A DNA stretch of 64,000 nucleotides from Alviniconcha marisindica (Eukaryota > Mollusca > Gastropoda > Provannidae): assembly GCA_018857735.1 (NCBI GenBank), contig JABMCL010001811.1, positions 142,501 through 206,500 on the forward strand, in the 5' to 3' direction. Under the pieces are notes generated by a model. That model had not been told where the DNA came from, did not search any database, and worked only from the letters and a program-made list of their open reading frames with translations. The translations under genes and the position numbers were made by a program. Of the stretch, positions 1 to 11,790 are shown in pieces. Positions within the stretch are counted from its first letter, which is position 1. Each line of letters opens with the position of its first letter.

Positions 1-1870
1 CACAGTCAGTAGAATAGCTTGGGAAGGTGAGATTTCAAAGATGTGAGTATGTTTGATGATCTAACTTTGCAAGGGAGACTGTTCCAGACGGATCTCTGAA
101 GAAGAAAAAAGATCTCTGACTAAACGAGTGCATGCGCACAGAGCAAGGACAAGAAAATGGAAGTATCAGAAGAAGGGCGGGTTTGTAAACTTTAAGTTCA
201 GTCAAGTAGCCAGGAGCTGTCGAGTTCAGGCAGTTGTAGCACCGAAAAACGAGTTTGTAGTGTATTTGTGAATCAGTGGGGAGCCAATGGAGAGAAGCAA
301 GATGAGGAGAGATGTGGTCACTTTTGGGAACTCTCAGGACAAGGAGAGCAGCGTTGTTTTGAACTTTCTATAGTTTGCTTAAAAGATAATGAGGACAGCC
401 GGACAGGAGAGAATAACAGTAGTCAAGGCGTGAAAGAACAAAGGCAGGGACGAGAATTATTGTGGCATTCATGGGCAGAAGATGACGGATGGGACTAATG
501 CAACGGCGTACAAGATTGGAGATGTAAGTTTTCGTGGCTAAGTGACAATCAAGTGTAACACCAATGTTTTTGACAGAGTCAGACAGGGAACAGAATGATG
601 CACTACCTGTAGTCATAGACTCTGGGAAGGAGGAAGAGAGAGACAAAGACTTTCTACCACTGTTTCGGTCTTGTCGTCGCTGAGTTTCAGGTTTTGACGT
701 CATCAGTACACTTCTGCATGGAGAGGATGAGACCTGGGATTTCATGAGGGGCGCAGCTTTCTGGAATTGAGAGTCATTATCGTATGTGTGATGAAGAACA
801 GAGTGCTTTTCAATGACAATGAAAAGAGAAGCTGTGTAGAGAACAAAGAAACCTGATCCTTGTGGAACACCGAATAAGATAGGAGCTGGCTCAGAGGTGT
901 GGCTGTGGATACTGACAGACTGAGTGCGGTTTGTAAGGTATGATGAAAACCATTATAAGGCGGTGCTTTGTATTCAGAAACCAGTCGGTGGAGTAATATG
1001 CTACGGTCTTTTGTATCGAAAGCTGCTGACAATTCCAAAAGAGCGATCAGAGAAACATTTCCATCATCTAAAGGGAAAAGAAAGTCATTAACTGTTTTCA
1101 AAAGTGCAGTTTGGGTGCTGTGTCCGGATCGATAGGCAGACTGAAAGCGACTGTATAGTTGTTTGCAGAGGATTGTTCAAAGAGCTGAGAAAGAACCAGT
1201 TTTTCAACGACCTTCGAGAGAAACAATAAATTAGAGACAGGGAGGTAGCTCTTGAGTTCGTTCCGGTCAAAAGGGTGTTTTTGTTTTTGTTTTTAGACAT
1301 AGTTCAGGAGCTGTGTGAGAGTCGAGGTGGCCGTCCTGGGCTGTCCGTCCTAACGAGCCTTCTGGTTTCCGTGGACGTAAAGAATTATTGAACCGTGCTT
1401 CGGCATTGGTCACAACTTGTCCCTAATATGTCAACTGACATCTGAGGACATTAAGCAACACTTCACCATCACCACTTGTTTTTAGAAGAGGTTTTCAAGA
1501 CTTGAGGAGAAGCAGCAGAGGACAGAGAAGAGTTAATAAGAGCAGCGAGCGAAGGAAGGAGAGTATCGAGACATTCCATAATAAGAGGGGTAGGAATCGG
1601 ATCAAGTTGGCAGGTTCTGGGGGTTGACTTCAGGGTGAAATTCCTAACGACAGTTTTGAAAGCAATCTGGGAAGTGCAGAAGAGGACGCCGTCAAATGGA
1701 TCTGCCAGAGTAAATGAGCTGAGACATCGGACTGAGAATCATGTTCTCGTCTGATTTGGGAGATTTTATCATGAAAGAAGCTAGAGAACAGTTTTGGGAG
1801 ATCAGACAGTGGGAAGAAACTGGGCAGATGAGTAAATTTCGTCTCAGCGAAGAGATTGTTGTTCAAACGA
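1..1870 (-). pseudogene. Degenerate CR1/Jockey-type LINE ORF2 (reverse transcriptase), runs off the window edge
   Basis: Reading the minus strand from about 1866 down gives, in shifting frames, the linker before the reverse transcriptase (FPLSDLPKLFSSFFHDKISQ), a finger region with LDPIPTPLIMECLD, the NYRPVSN-like palm start (SNLLFLSKVVEKLVLSQLFE, near 1160-1240), motif A as LLELSAAFDTKDRSILLHRL near 1000, a thumb segment VKNIGVTLDCHLATKTYI near 520-570 and a C-terminal part continuing to base 1. This order is that of a CR1/Jockey superfamily ORF2. Motif C, normally Y/F-A-D-D, reads YDND (773-784), so one catalytic aspartate is lost. Several frameshifts and stops make the copy dead. A small dispersed repeat sits inside it near 1343-1392. 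The 3' end lies outside the window. The class is certain from motif order; the exact clade is not. Confidence 0.8.
1343..1392 (+). mobile_element. ~60-bp hairpin mini-retroposon, copy 1
   Basis: The stretch reads GTCCGTCCTAACGAGCC, then TCTGGTTTCCGTGGACGTAA, matching five other copies in this window. CGTCC near its start can pair with GGACG near its end. It interrupts the minus-strand LINE ORF between SNLLFLSK and the upstream linker, so it inserted after that LINE. The (TTAC)n tail of better copies is degenerate here and I see no clear target-site duplication. Confidence 0.55.
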
Positions 1871-4800
1871 TTGTGTATTTTTATCTTGCGAGAACATCTG
1901 CGTGCAGCAGGCGCTGTAAATATGCGTTATTTTGTCAGTGTGGAATTGAATTTCTTATACGCCGTACATAAAATTTCATTCATTCGTTTATTCATTCAGC
2001 ACCAGTGGTCAGGACAGTTAAGGACTTGTGACCCAGCACAGTACGCTTCCATCAACTAGATTATTCTCCTCGAAACTAATTCGAAACCCTACTATCATGC
2101 TGCCTGTGCTGTTTCGTGTCTGGAAATACAATAAATAAACAAGGCAGAATAGATGACGGTAATGCAGTCCATTTCCGCGCTACTGGGGCTGGTTATGGCA
2201 TCTTTGACCCAGTTGTGCGGCCATTACGGTCGCTGGGTCCATCGACCAAATTTGAATGACACCATTATCAGTAGGTCCTGACAAGGCGAAGTGAATGCAG
2301 TGCTATCTGGCAATGTGATAACAGAAGTATTATCAGATAGCTATCCACAACAGACAAGGAGGACAGCTCGGGAGGAGAGGCAGCAGGACAGAGACCAGGC
2401 CCTGGTTTAAAGCGACAACCTGTTGGAACAAGCAGCGTCTCTCTCCACCTGTCACCCCCACGATAAGAGAGCGCGGCCAGAAAGCGAGGTGTCATGATGA
2501 ATGTTGCAAGGATATTGCTGTCACTGAAGGACACATCTAATAAATCGCCAGCCACGCCGCCCCCCTCCCCTCCCAACAGGCCCGATCCTCTCATGCAATC
2601 AATATGTCCTTATATTACTGGGGACTTGGACGATTAGCGATATCATCGATTTGTTTTCACCAGGCTATACATTTGTCATCGTGTTCACTGGAATGGCTTG
2701 CACGTTGATGTTCTGATCATCGGTTCTTCGTTGTGAGGGGCTTTGATCGTGCATCTGGATACAGGATACCGTCATTAATCATGTATTGTTGGAGAATTCA
2801 TCAGCAAGCTGTTCCTCGGACTGCATTCAGCAGAGGGAAATGAACACAATGCGCATTTTAGATAAGATCTTGTCTGATGCGATGATAATTATAAAACGTA
2901 ACCTTTTTTCTTTTTTTATAATACGCCGGTGTTTTATTATCTCACATTTCAGCTATGCTGGTTATAAAAATAAAAGTTAATAGTGTACTCGCTTGGAAAT
3001 ACTGTCAGGAACTAAATAAATATTACTGCAGAAAACAAAAGCGAAAGCAAGTAAAGTGAAATGGGTTTGCCGTGTGAATGTTCCGATGGGTTGTGGACCC
3101 AGGGCCAGGCGGTGTGCCGCCCGAGCAGCAGAGAGGTAGCTGTGTGCAGTGAAGTCAGCCAACACGTTCCTACGCAGCCCTTCAACACCTCCCACTTTCA
3201 CAGGACGTGCGCTCTGACGCGGGCTTAGCTGGGTGCGAATTGAAGATTTAATTACACCCGCCATGGATTAAAGGCGGACGAGCCGGTCTAGACCTGCAGA
3301 GAAACAAGGTGCTGGGTAGCGCGCATCGAGGATTCCCGACAAAGTCCTGTGCGGTATCTGCCGGGTTAAAAAGTGGCCGAGCAATCTCTATATAACATTG
3401 TCCTGTAGTAAAGTCCTGCAGTTCCCGGAGAGACTTTAATCCCGCATGAACGCAAGTATGTTGGTATTTGTTCCTTATCTCTTCCACTGTTGTCAGTAGA
3501 AGGTGTTGAATAACACAAGAATAGTCAAATAAATCGCTACATAGTCTCTGGAAACAAACGATAACCGACCAAATGGACCCCGTGTCCTTAGCATGTGTCC
3601 CATAAGCTCCCGTACAAACACAGGAACAATCCACTTCCTGCACTATGTACAGTATACTCCCAAACATGTCGCGGAACAGTTTCGTCAGCTCCTGGCCGAG
3701 AAAGTGACAAAAGAATCGTATATTTTGTGCAAGTTTTCGTTATATGGCTACAAAGTAACTAATGTAAATCCAACAGGAACCAGCAACAAATCCCCCCCCC
3801 CCCCCCCCCCCAACCCCCCACCCGACAAAACAAACAAACAAACAAAACAAGCAAAAACAAAGCAAAACAACAACAACAAAACAAAACAACAAGGAAAAAG
3901 CAACAAAACAACAACAAACTCTGCTTGTGTTCGATATAAAGGATTTTTTTTATCGTTAACATTGTCCGTCACGCGAAAACCTGTCGACAGTATAACAACA
4001 ATGGCTGTTAAGGTAAAAAAGCACGATTGTGGTGGACTATTGTGCTGCTCTCCAATAGTCTGTAATTGGTGACAGTGTTCCATGCTCTGCCTGATTTCCA
4101 CCATTTCATCTTTCTTTCCCCGCTATTTTACTCGCTCTCTCGCCTTGAAGTAATTGTTTTGTGTTACCCAGTAGGTTAAGCCGGACTGCAATCGTAAAGG
4201 AATCGCATGTTGATGTTGTTACAGACAATTTGAGCTTTTCTCCTTCGCCCAGCCCGGCGGCTCCGTGTTCCATTGCTTTCTGGCAGAACAATTGTGTCTG
4301 GAAATTCGAATGACATAAGACAGAACTTGAAACAGTCCCGTGTAAATTAGAAAATCAATGAACAGTACATGCCCAGGAGCGGGAAAGACCGACGAATGTC
4401 TTTGTCCACGTTATAGTCTACACATAGGAAATGTAACATTAGATCCTCTCTAAAAGTAACAGTTTCTTTTTACTAGACAACTTTTTCCAAAAGTAGCATC
4501 ATAAATCACGTCTCTGAATTCACGTGTAAACATGAATGCGAAAGAGAGAAGAAGAAAAGAAGAAGAGAATTACAATTTGTGATTTCTGACTGGTTATAGG
4601 AGTCCTTTAGTAAGTTTTCTGTATGGAAAAGAAAAGCCAGCGAGAGGACCTGTTCAAACTGCACACACAGGTGTGTCTGTCCCCAAGGCACTTTGGTTTG
4701 CCACATTGTCGACGATATGCTAATGTGCACCATGTGAAGAATTGATTGGAAAATGCGATCTGAATGTTCTCTGGCTTATATGCTCACTTTTAAGGGCTGT

Positions 4801-4984
4801 TGATTGCAGTTTAATTGCTCATCCTTCGTCTATACGCGAGGAGAGTGTTTATTTGCTAGAGGCAACGTCCATCACGTCTGACAGGTGACGACAGAGCGGA
4901 CAGGATGAAGCACCCCGCCCCCTCCCCGACTGCTGGCGGCACTGTCCCGTCTCTCCTCGCCAAGATCCGAGACAAGCCGGTGTG
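1871..4984. other. No recognised gene; A-rich and C-run patch at 3792-3935
   Basis: Nothing in six frames resembles a known protein. The longest ATG-initiated frame here is on the minus strand at 3248-3667 (139 codons, cysteine-rich N-terminal third). I do not recognise it and see no splice or promoter context that would support it. Bases 3792-3811 are 20 consecutive C, followed by an A-rich CAAA/CAACAA stretch to about 3935. The remainder looks unique. Confidence 0.5.
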
Positions 4985-5520
4985 GGTGTCACGTCCCTGA
5001 CTGAAACAGACTTGCGTGGCTGTAACAGCCCTCAGTAAAACAGATAGACGTGGCTGTCACGACCCTCACTGAAACAGACCAGTCGGCCTGACTGAAACAG
5101 ACTTGCGTGGCTGTAACAGCCCTCAATAAAACAGATGGACGTGGCTGTCACGACCCTCACTGAAACAGACGGATGTGGCTGGCACGACCCTCACTGACAC
5201 AGACCGGCGTGACGGTCACGTCCCTAGCTGAAACAGAGCAGCGTGACTGTCACGGGCCCCATTGAAACAGAAACAGCATGACCATCACTGAAACAGACCA
5301 GCGTGACTGTCGCGACGATCACTGAAACAGGGCGGCGTGAATGTCATGACCCAACGTGAAACAGACCGGCGTGACTGTCATGACCTTTAGAGAAACAGAT
5401 CTGTGTGGCTGTCACGACCCTCCGTGAAATAGACCGGCGTGACTGTCACAACAAAACGACAGTCACGATCCTTACTGAAACAGACAGGCCAGTTTGGCTG
5501 TCACAAGGTAGGCATGGGTG
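4985..5520. repeat. 34-bp minisatellite, about 15 diverged units
   Basis: Units follow the pattern CTGAAACAGACCGGCGTGAC followed by TGTCACGACCCTCA, with substitutions and small indels. Adjacent units differ clearly, so the array is old. Near its left end a two-to-three-unit block is repeated: the same 38-base segment starts at 4997 and again at 5088, giving a 91-bp higher-order period. Confidence 0.85.
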
Positions 5521-5744
5521 TAGCTGTCACGTTGCGAGACCCCTTCCAGTTAAGCAGCCACAGGCGTCGATGCTATCTGATGTATGACCAAGCTACTGTT
5601 ACTGTCCCTCCTTCCAACCATGACCATCTCATTGTTCCGCTTGACCGCATGCTCCGCTGACCACTAGTTATTAAACCGTCCCGTGTTGAAATAGAATGGA
5701 ACCAAGAGTCCTTTTTCGGAGGGAGGGGGTAGGAGGGTAGCGGC

Positions 5745-5770
5745 GGGGGGGGGGGGGGGGGGGGGGGGGG
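5745..5770. repeat. Poly-G tract (26 G)
   Basis: An uninterrupted run of 26 G preceded by a G-rich stretch (5718-5744). It is able to form intramolecular G-quadruplexes. Confidence 0.95.
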
Positions 5771-5877
5771 TCGTCATGTTCTGTTTGTTTGCCTCTGCCT
5801 GAGTGCTAAGTGCTCCCTATTACGCTTGTAAGAACTTGGTATATCCTCTGTTTTTCCTGATTACACGCACACAAGGT

Positions 5878-5938
5878 CCCCGTCCCCAATTAGCCATCTC
5901 GCTTCTGTGGACGTAAAGCAAAATGTACTCACACTTAC
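5878..5938 (+). mobile_element. ~60-bp hairpin mini-retroposon, copy 2
   Basis: CCCCGTCCCCAATTAGCC followed by CTTCTGTGGACGTAAAGC and a degenerate ACTCACACTTAC tail match the consensus of the other copies, including the CGTCC/GGACG pairing arms. The 5' end (CCCCGTCCC) falls at the same consensus base as in the copies at 32.9 and 44.6 kb. Confidence 0.6.
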
Positions 5939-5939
5939 A

Positions 5940-6565
5940 GGCGTGTCGTCAAATACCTCATCCTTCACACGATTATAGACACCTATTTCTGACCACGCTT
6001 GAAGCGCTGACCATTGATCTGCTCATCAAAATTCTCTTGATTAAAGCATTGAGGAAGTGGTTTTCAACACGTGTAAACAACACCCGACAGTTATGTTCAG
6101 CAGGTGTGTGCCTTCCCCATGCCCCCCCCCCCCCCCCCACCTCTCTGTAAGCCCAGGCTTTCATGAGGACATGCACCAGATAGGAAAGCTACTGTTGATG
6201 AACTAGCTTAAATGGTAATGCATGCGCAAATCTTATAGGATAGATAAATGAATAAATGTAAACACACAGATTAATAAGTAAATGCTAAGTAAGTACATGA
6301 TAAGTCAGTATATGACTAAGTGACAAGAAATAAACAAAGTGATGAACTGAATAACAAACTAAAAGGTGCAAATGAGTGCATGAAAACATAACAAGTAAAT
6401 CACTCACTCTCTCGCTCAGTCATTCAACCACTCGTCACAAAACTATAATTATATGTAATGGATTTTAAAAAATAACAATTTTGTAGCGCCTCTACTGCAG
6501 TGAACACAACGCGCGTGTGCAAACTACTGCTGCTATTACTACTACTACTAATAATAATAATAATC
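5940..6565. other. No gene; short C run and (TAC)n/(TAA)n
   Basis: A C17 run lies at 6122-6138. A degenerate triplet tract, TACTACTAC passing into TAATAATAA, lies at about 6533-6563, immediately upstream of the SINE-LINE chimera. Otherwise no structure is recognised. Confidence 0.5.
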
Positions 6566-6681
6566 ACGGGGAGGGGGGATAGCTCAGTGGTTACAGCGCT
6601 TGACTCGTGGTCGAAAGGTTGCGGGGTCGAGTCCCGGCAGGAGCGGCAGGATAATTTTCTTCTCCAGGGTCAACTTTCTGT
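6566..6681 (+). mobile_element. tRNA-derived SINE head fused to a LINE
   Basis: The segment starts GGGGAGGGGGGATAGCTCAG and carries an A-box-like GATAGCTCAGTGG and a B-box-like GGGTCGAGTCC. It then follows the SINE body (AGCGGCAGGATAATTTTC, CTCCAGGGTCAACTTTCTGT), aligning base for base with the SINEs at 32.68, 37.57 and 44.64 kb. Homology stops after CAACTTTCTGT at about 6681, and the next base begins LINE ORF2 sequence in the same orientation. The rest of the SINE (central part and 3' end) is absent. Confidence 0.85.
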
Positions 6682-8953
6682 CCGCCAGAGAGACGCACTA
6701 AGGATAAATGACGAAATTCGTATATTGATAGAAAAACGGAAAAAAAATCACAAAAAAGCAAAACAAAGTAATCGAGAAGCCGACTGGAGAAAATTCCGCC
6801 AATTCAGAAATTACGTGATATTAAAAATCAGACATAGGAAAAGTGAGTTCTTAAATGAACTAGATAGAAAAGCATCTGACCCAAACGTTTTTAAACAGAA
6901 AGATTGGTGGCGGTTGGTCCGGGCATTCCTGAAAAAGAAGAGTATAGACAATGATGAAATTCCTCCAATAGACTATAATGGAAAAGTATACTATTCAAAT
7001 AAAGAAAAGGCAAACATTTTTAATGACTTCTTTATTAAACAGTCGACTCTAGAATACGAAGATGACACACCACCAGACCTCCCTCAACTAGACTGTCAAC
7101 TTAATGACATTACACTATCAATTTCTGAAGTAAGCAATATTATCCAAAACTTAGATAAAAGTAAAGCCACCGGTCCTGACCAAGTCCATAACAGATTACT
7201 TATTGTCGCCTCTTCTATCATTGCTGAACCTCTTACTATACTATTTAACAGATCTCTCAGAGAAAGTAAGTTCCCAGCTATCTGGAAAGTTTCTCACGTT
7301 ACCCCCTTGCACAAAAACGGGCCCAAGGAGTTTTGTAACAACTATCGCCCCATTTCTTTGTTAAGTTGCATTGGCAAAGTGCTTGAAAAATGTATTCATA
7401 AGCATGTGTACAACTTCCTACAATATAATAATATTATTACACAATCACAATCAGGATTTATTCCTGGAGATTCCACAGTAAACCAATTACTTGCATCTAC
7501 AATGATTTATGTTCATCTTTTGATAAAGGAATAACTACGCAAGCGGTTTATCTTGACATATCCGAAGTATTCGACCGTGTGTGGCACACAGGCCTGCTAT
7601 CAAAACTGGAAGCCGTCGGCATCAGAGGAAAATTGCTTAGCTGGTTTCGGGACTATTTATCATGTCGCATGCAGGCTACTGTAATTAAAGGGGAGAAGTC
7701 CGATTTTAAGAGTGTTTCAGCAGGAGTACCACAAGGCTCTGTGCTTGGACCACTTCTGTTCTTGATTTATATTAATGACATTGTTAACAATATTGAGTCT
7801 GTGATCAAGTTATTTGCAGACGACACTAGTTTGTCCTTGGCACTAAACAACCCCGACTCGCGTGCTGAAATACTGAACCATGACTTAGAACAAATTAATG
7901 AATGGGCCAAAAAATGGATTAGTTAGATTTAACGAAGAAAAAACTGAACAATTAAACTTTACTAGAGGTCAGAATCAAAATCAACAACTCACTTTTGGCA
8001 GCACAACTCTAAAAGAAACACCATCTCACAAACACTTAGGAATAATTTTACAAAACAACTGCAGATGGGATGAACACATTAGGTCTGTTATAAACAAAAC
8101 AAGTACGTTAATTTCCTGTCTTCGGTCTTATAAGTACAAAATAAGCAGAAAAGCGTTAGAAACTATGTACAAATCGTTCATCCTCCCACTTTTTGATTAT
8201 GCTAATATTGTCTGGGATAACTGCACCGACACTCAATCAAAAATGCTAGAAAACCTGCACCTAGAAGCCATAAAAATCATTATAGGAGGTATACGCGGAA
8301 CTAGCCACCAGAAACTTTACAAAGAATCCGGATTCTGCACATTAAAGGAAAGAAGGAAACGGCATAAACTCTTGATGTTCCACAAAATGATACTAGGTCT
8401 CTGTCCGCAATATATAAGTGACCTCTTGCCCCCTTTAGTCGCCCACATTAATCGGTACCACAGACGCAGACCATTAGAAAGAGACGTGACTACATGCAAA
8501 ACTGAACTTTATCGAAACTCCTTCATTCCATCTACCACAGCAGAGTGGAATTCTCTCCCCATTAGCGTTCAACAAAGTACATCTTTAAGTGTTTTTAAAC
8601 GATCATTGTCCTTGTCCGACAGTAAAGTTCCAGCCTATTACTACTTTGGAGAAAGAAATGCACAAGTCATTCACTGTCGCCTTCGCCTAGAAATGAGTAA
8701 CCTTAACAATGACCTAGTCAACCGCCATTTAAGCACCGACCCAAAATGTTCTTGTGGTTATTCTAGAGAAACGGCCGAGCATTACCTCCTTCATTGTCCT
8801 AACTACCTTAACATCCGTGCAAGAACAATACTTACCCTCCCTAGCAACCAAACCAATATTAGAACACTACTGTACGGTAACTTATACCTGCGACTTCCAG
8901 AAAACAAACACACAACTGTCCATAAATTCATTAAGCTATCTAAACGACTTTAA
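6682..8953 (+). pseudogene. LINE ORF2, 5'-truncated, nearly intact reverse transcriptase with C-terminal zinc-knuckle-like motif
   Basis: This encodes the reverse transcriptase part of a CR1/Jockey-superfamily non-LTR element. Visible in order: a basic linker (RILIEKRKKNHKKAKQ, 6720-6780), KATGPDQV (7155-7178), NYRPISLLSCIGKVLEK (7340-7390), SGFIPGDST, motif A LDISEVFDRVWH (7545-7585), GVPQGSVLGPLLFLIYIND (7725-7785), motif C FADD (7810-7825), the thumb motif SHKHLGIIL (8020-8050), and a terminal C-x-C-x8-H-x4-C motif (CSCGYSRETAEHYLLHC, about 8745-8798). The catalytic aspartates are all kept. Only two frameshifts are evident, near 7490 and near 7915, so about 757 codons can be followed. The endonuclease domain is missing; a SINE head takes its place upstream. 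Compared with the related piece at 27.7 kb this copy looks younger. Confidence 0.9.
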
Positions 8954-9640
8954 AATCAGAACTGTAAGCTAGCAGGTAGCTGACCTGTAATATAATTTTT
9001 GTTTTTATTTTTCGTTTCTTTGTTTGTTTTTTACCGTATATATATACTGACTTTTTGTGCACATGTGATTTGTCCTGTTAACATAGTACAGTTAAGGGAC
9101 GTTAAAAATCCAAGTATTAACTCCTTCTGTATATGTGATTATATGTTTTAAGTATACAAATGACCGACTGCCTGCTCATATCTCTGAACTGTATCAAAAA
9201 TTAATAATTATGCTACTGTAGAAAAATGACTTCAAACCATCTTTCCCTTTCCGTCTCCCCACCCCACAGAGGGCTGTCTCCATACTCCATTTCTCTCTCG
9301 CTAGCATTTATTTAGGCCACCAGCCAATCTATTTGTCTACCTAACATTGTTTTTGTTTTTTCAACCACAATTAGTTTTGACTGTTTTCTAGTGACTGTTC
9401 GTATTTTTTTGTTTTGTTATTGTTGTTTGTTTGTTTCTTTTTTGTTTCCTCTTGTTTTTTGTTTTTATTGTTGTTTTTTTTGTTACGTTTGTTTATTGAT
9501 AGCGAAGTGAAATTGTTCGTCCGCCATACATTGTGTTTTTTTCCAACTGTATGAGCTCATCGCCTATAAGCTATAGCTTGTTGATGAGCACATAATGATT
9601 TTTTAAATCTTTATTTCGCCTCGAATAAATTTTTGTTTAA
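8954..9640 (+). mobile_element. Probable LINE 3' UTR with terminal hairpin
   Basis: After the ORF stop the sequence is T-rich and non-coding. Near its end GCTCATC (9555-9561) pairs with GATGAGC (9583-9589), enclosing a smaller AGCTATAGCT palindrome. An AATAAA lies at about 9625. A 3' hairpin close to the end is common in LINE RNAs. The exact 3' end and a target-site duplication were not found. Confidence 0.45.
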
Positions 9641-10020
9641 ACCCATAAGAAAATGTTATCCGCAGTTTAACAAACATCTACATCAACAAGGGCGCAAGAT
9701 GCACACACACACATTCAAATCTAACCCCAAGACATTTCTTTTTTCAAAAAAAACAAAAAACAAAACAAAAACACGCTTTTCGCTCCACGTAACTATCTTC
9801 TTTTACTCTGTAGAAATACTTCAGTTGTTTTATTTATGTATTTATTTATTTAGGTCGATGTTAATCAATGTCAGCATAAACTTGGCTAACCCCAATCTTT
9901 TGTGTGTTTTTTGTAGTTGTTTTTAAAGTTGACAAATGCTTTACTTTTTCTTCTAAAACTGGTTTTGCGTCGATTTTCTTTCGTTACCTAAAAACAAACA
10001 AAAAACTAACCTGAAACAAT
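9641..10020. other. No gene; A/T-rich
   Basis: A/T-rich sequence with short homopolymers and a TTTATTTA patch near 9830. No feature is recognised. Confidence 0.5.
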
Positions 10021-10370
10021 GATGACTACTATCGTCTTAAACAAGATCCAAACACATAAAAGGTTACAACGAACGGTAATTTGGTATGAAAAAACAAAAC
10101 AATATTTTTTCTCTCTCGGGTAAGCCCCTTTTTCAGGCGACAAAACAACAGTTAGAAAACAGTTAAAACGGTGAAAAATGAAAATGTACTTATTCGGTTT
10201 CCGTTGTGGTGTACCGGATAAGTATAAATCCATTTTTCTCCGTTTATCTGTTGTCGAACTGTTACTTTTGTCGCTTAAAGAAGGGGCTTACCCCGAAAAT
10301 TCACTTCTTTTAGTTTGTTATATTAAATTAGCATTCCTTTTGCGTTTTTAAATCTTTCTTTTCTTAGGGT
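10021..10370. mobile_element. Fold-back (MITE-like) element, copy 1
   Basis: The left arm starts GACTACTATCGTC and runs AACAAGATCCAAACACATAA, then GGGTAAGCCCCTTTTTCAGG, then CGACAAAACAACAGTT, to a GAAAAATG core edge. The right arm is its diverged reverse complement: it starts ATTTTTCTCCGTTTATCTG near 10231 and includes GGGGCTTACCCC at about 10284-10297. Arms are roughly 130 bp with a short loop. Related copies lie at 50.34-50.68, 36.26 (one arm), 54.29 (partial) and 58.79 kb (end only). There is no coding capacity, so it would be non-autonomous. Confidence 0.7.
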
Positions 10371-10641
10371 TTCGTCTTCCCCTTCCATCATAATACCATT
10401 CAGAATAATGGTTACATTTTGTACATTTGGCGTCGAGTTCATTTTTCATAGATTATAAAATAATATACTCGCAAGTCTTCTTTTGTCTAAAAATGAACGG
10501 ATTTCCAGTTACAACCTTATGAAATAAACCATGCAAGGCAGGAATTTCCCCCTTCTGCCTTTCTCTCTCACTCTCTCCGTCCCCGGGGGATAACTGCTCT
10601 GATAATGGCAGGGCACAAGCCACAGCTGTTAGCCACAGCTA

Positions 10642-10645
<4 letters not shown>
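10371..10645. other. No gene recognised
   Basis: A short unique stretch between the fold-back element and a (GT)n tract, with no supported feature. Confidence 0.4.
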
Positions 10646-10708
<63 letters not shown>

Positions 10709-10747
10709 ATGCGTGCGTGCGTGTGTGTGCGTGCGTGCGTGCGTGCA

Positions 10748-10798
<51 letters not shown>

Positions 10799-10809
10799 TG
10801 TGTGTGTGT
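10646..10809. repeat. (GT)n microsatellite with GTGC interruptions
   Basis: About 160 bp of GT dinucleotide on the plus strand, with GTGC tetranucleotide variants at about 10706-10750. Apparent open frames across it on both strands are repeat artefacts. Confidence 0.97.
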
Positions 10810-10974
10810 TCTATCAGGTGGCAAGTTTTACATCAGATATAAATTATTTGGTGGGCAAAGAAGTCAGATTTTGCATCAGGCTTATTTCAGTGAAGCGTGT
10901 TTTTTTGTTTGTTTGTTTGTTTTGAAGCACAAATTTCATTGCAAAGAAAGGCTGCGCTGAACGTTATGCAGTTT

Positions 10975-11790
10975 AACGTCAGGTTTGGTGTGCTAGCGTG
11001 TTGTCAGACCGTAAGGTCCCTTTCATGGCGTACGGCGCGGGGTCCCCGAGCTGTATACAGTCCAGTCGTTAACAGTCCCCTTCATGGCACATGATCCCTG
11101 AGCTGTTCACAGTCCAATCGTTAACAGTCGCCTTAGTAAAGCAGGCTCGCTGAGTTGTGTACAGTCCAGTCGTTAACAGTCCCCTTCGTGATACAAAGTC
11201 CCTGAGCTGTTCACAGTCCAATCGTTAACAATCTCCTTTGTAAAGCAGGCTCGCTGAGCTGTGTACAGCCCAATCGTTAACAGTCCCCTTCATGGCACAT
11301 AGTCCCTGAGCTGTGTACAGTCCAATCATTCACAGTCTCTTTCATTAAACAGGCTGGCTGAGTTGTGTACAGTCCAATCATTCACAGTCTCTTTCATTAA
11401 ATAGGCTGGCTGAGCTGTGTACAGTCCAATCATTCACAGTCTCTTTCATTAAATAGGCTGGCTGAGCTGTGTACAGTCCAATCATTCACAGTCCCTTTCA
11501 TTAAATAGGCTGGCTGAGCTGTGTACAGTCCAGTCATTCACAGTCCCTTTCATTAAACAGGCTGGCTGAGCTGTGTACAGTCCAATCATTCACAGTCCCT
11601 TTCATTAAACAGGCTGGCTGAGCTGTGTACAGTCCGAAGTGTTAACTGTTCCCTCTATGCACACAGCCCCTGAACTTTGTACAGTCCAAAGCGTTAACAG
11701 ACAGCCCTTCATGACACAGGGTCGTTGAATTTTGTTGAATCGAAACGCTAGTCAAGGTTTGGCGTGCTTGTTGTCAAACAGAGCCTCTTT
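10975..11790. repeat. 52-bp minisatellite, about 14 units
   Basis: Units contain CTGAGCTGTGTACAGTCCAA, then a CATTCACAGTC or CGTTAACAGTC variant, then a CTTTCATTAA-type segment. The period is exactly 52 at 11341, 11393 and 11445. Two subtypes are ordered along the array: GTTAACAGTCCCCTTCATGG units dominate left, CATTCACAGTC units dominate 11330-11640, and the first type returns at the right. The array edges resemble each other: AGGTTTGG-GTGC and TTGTCA near 10980-11010, and again near 11755-11780. Confidence 0.9.

Noticed and set aside
3248..3667. 139-codon minus-strand ATG frame
   Set aside because: No recognisable domain, no supporting promoter or splice signals, and a length within chance for a window of this size. 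Mentioned but not called as a gene.
10605..10960. Long cysteine/valine and histidine/threonine reading frames
   Set aside because: Translations of (GT)n/(CA)n repeats. The same applies at 20.0, 24.4, 32.2, 45.3, 46.6, 49.7, 51.1, 52.5, 53.3, 53.9, 55.0, 62.1 and 63.9 kb.
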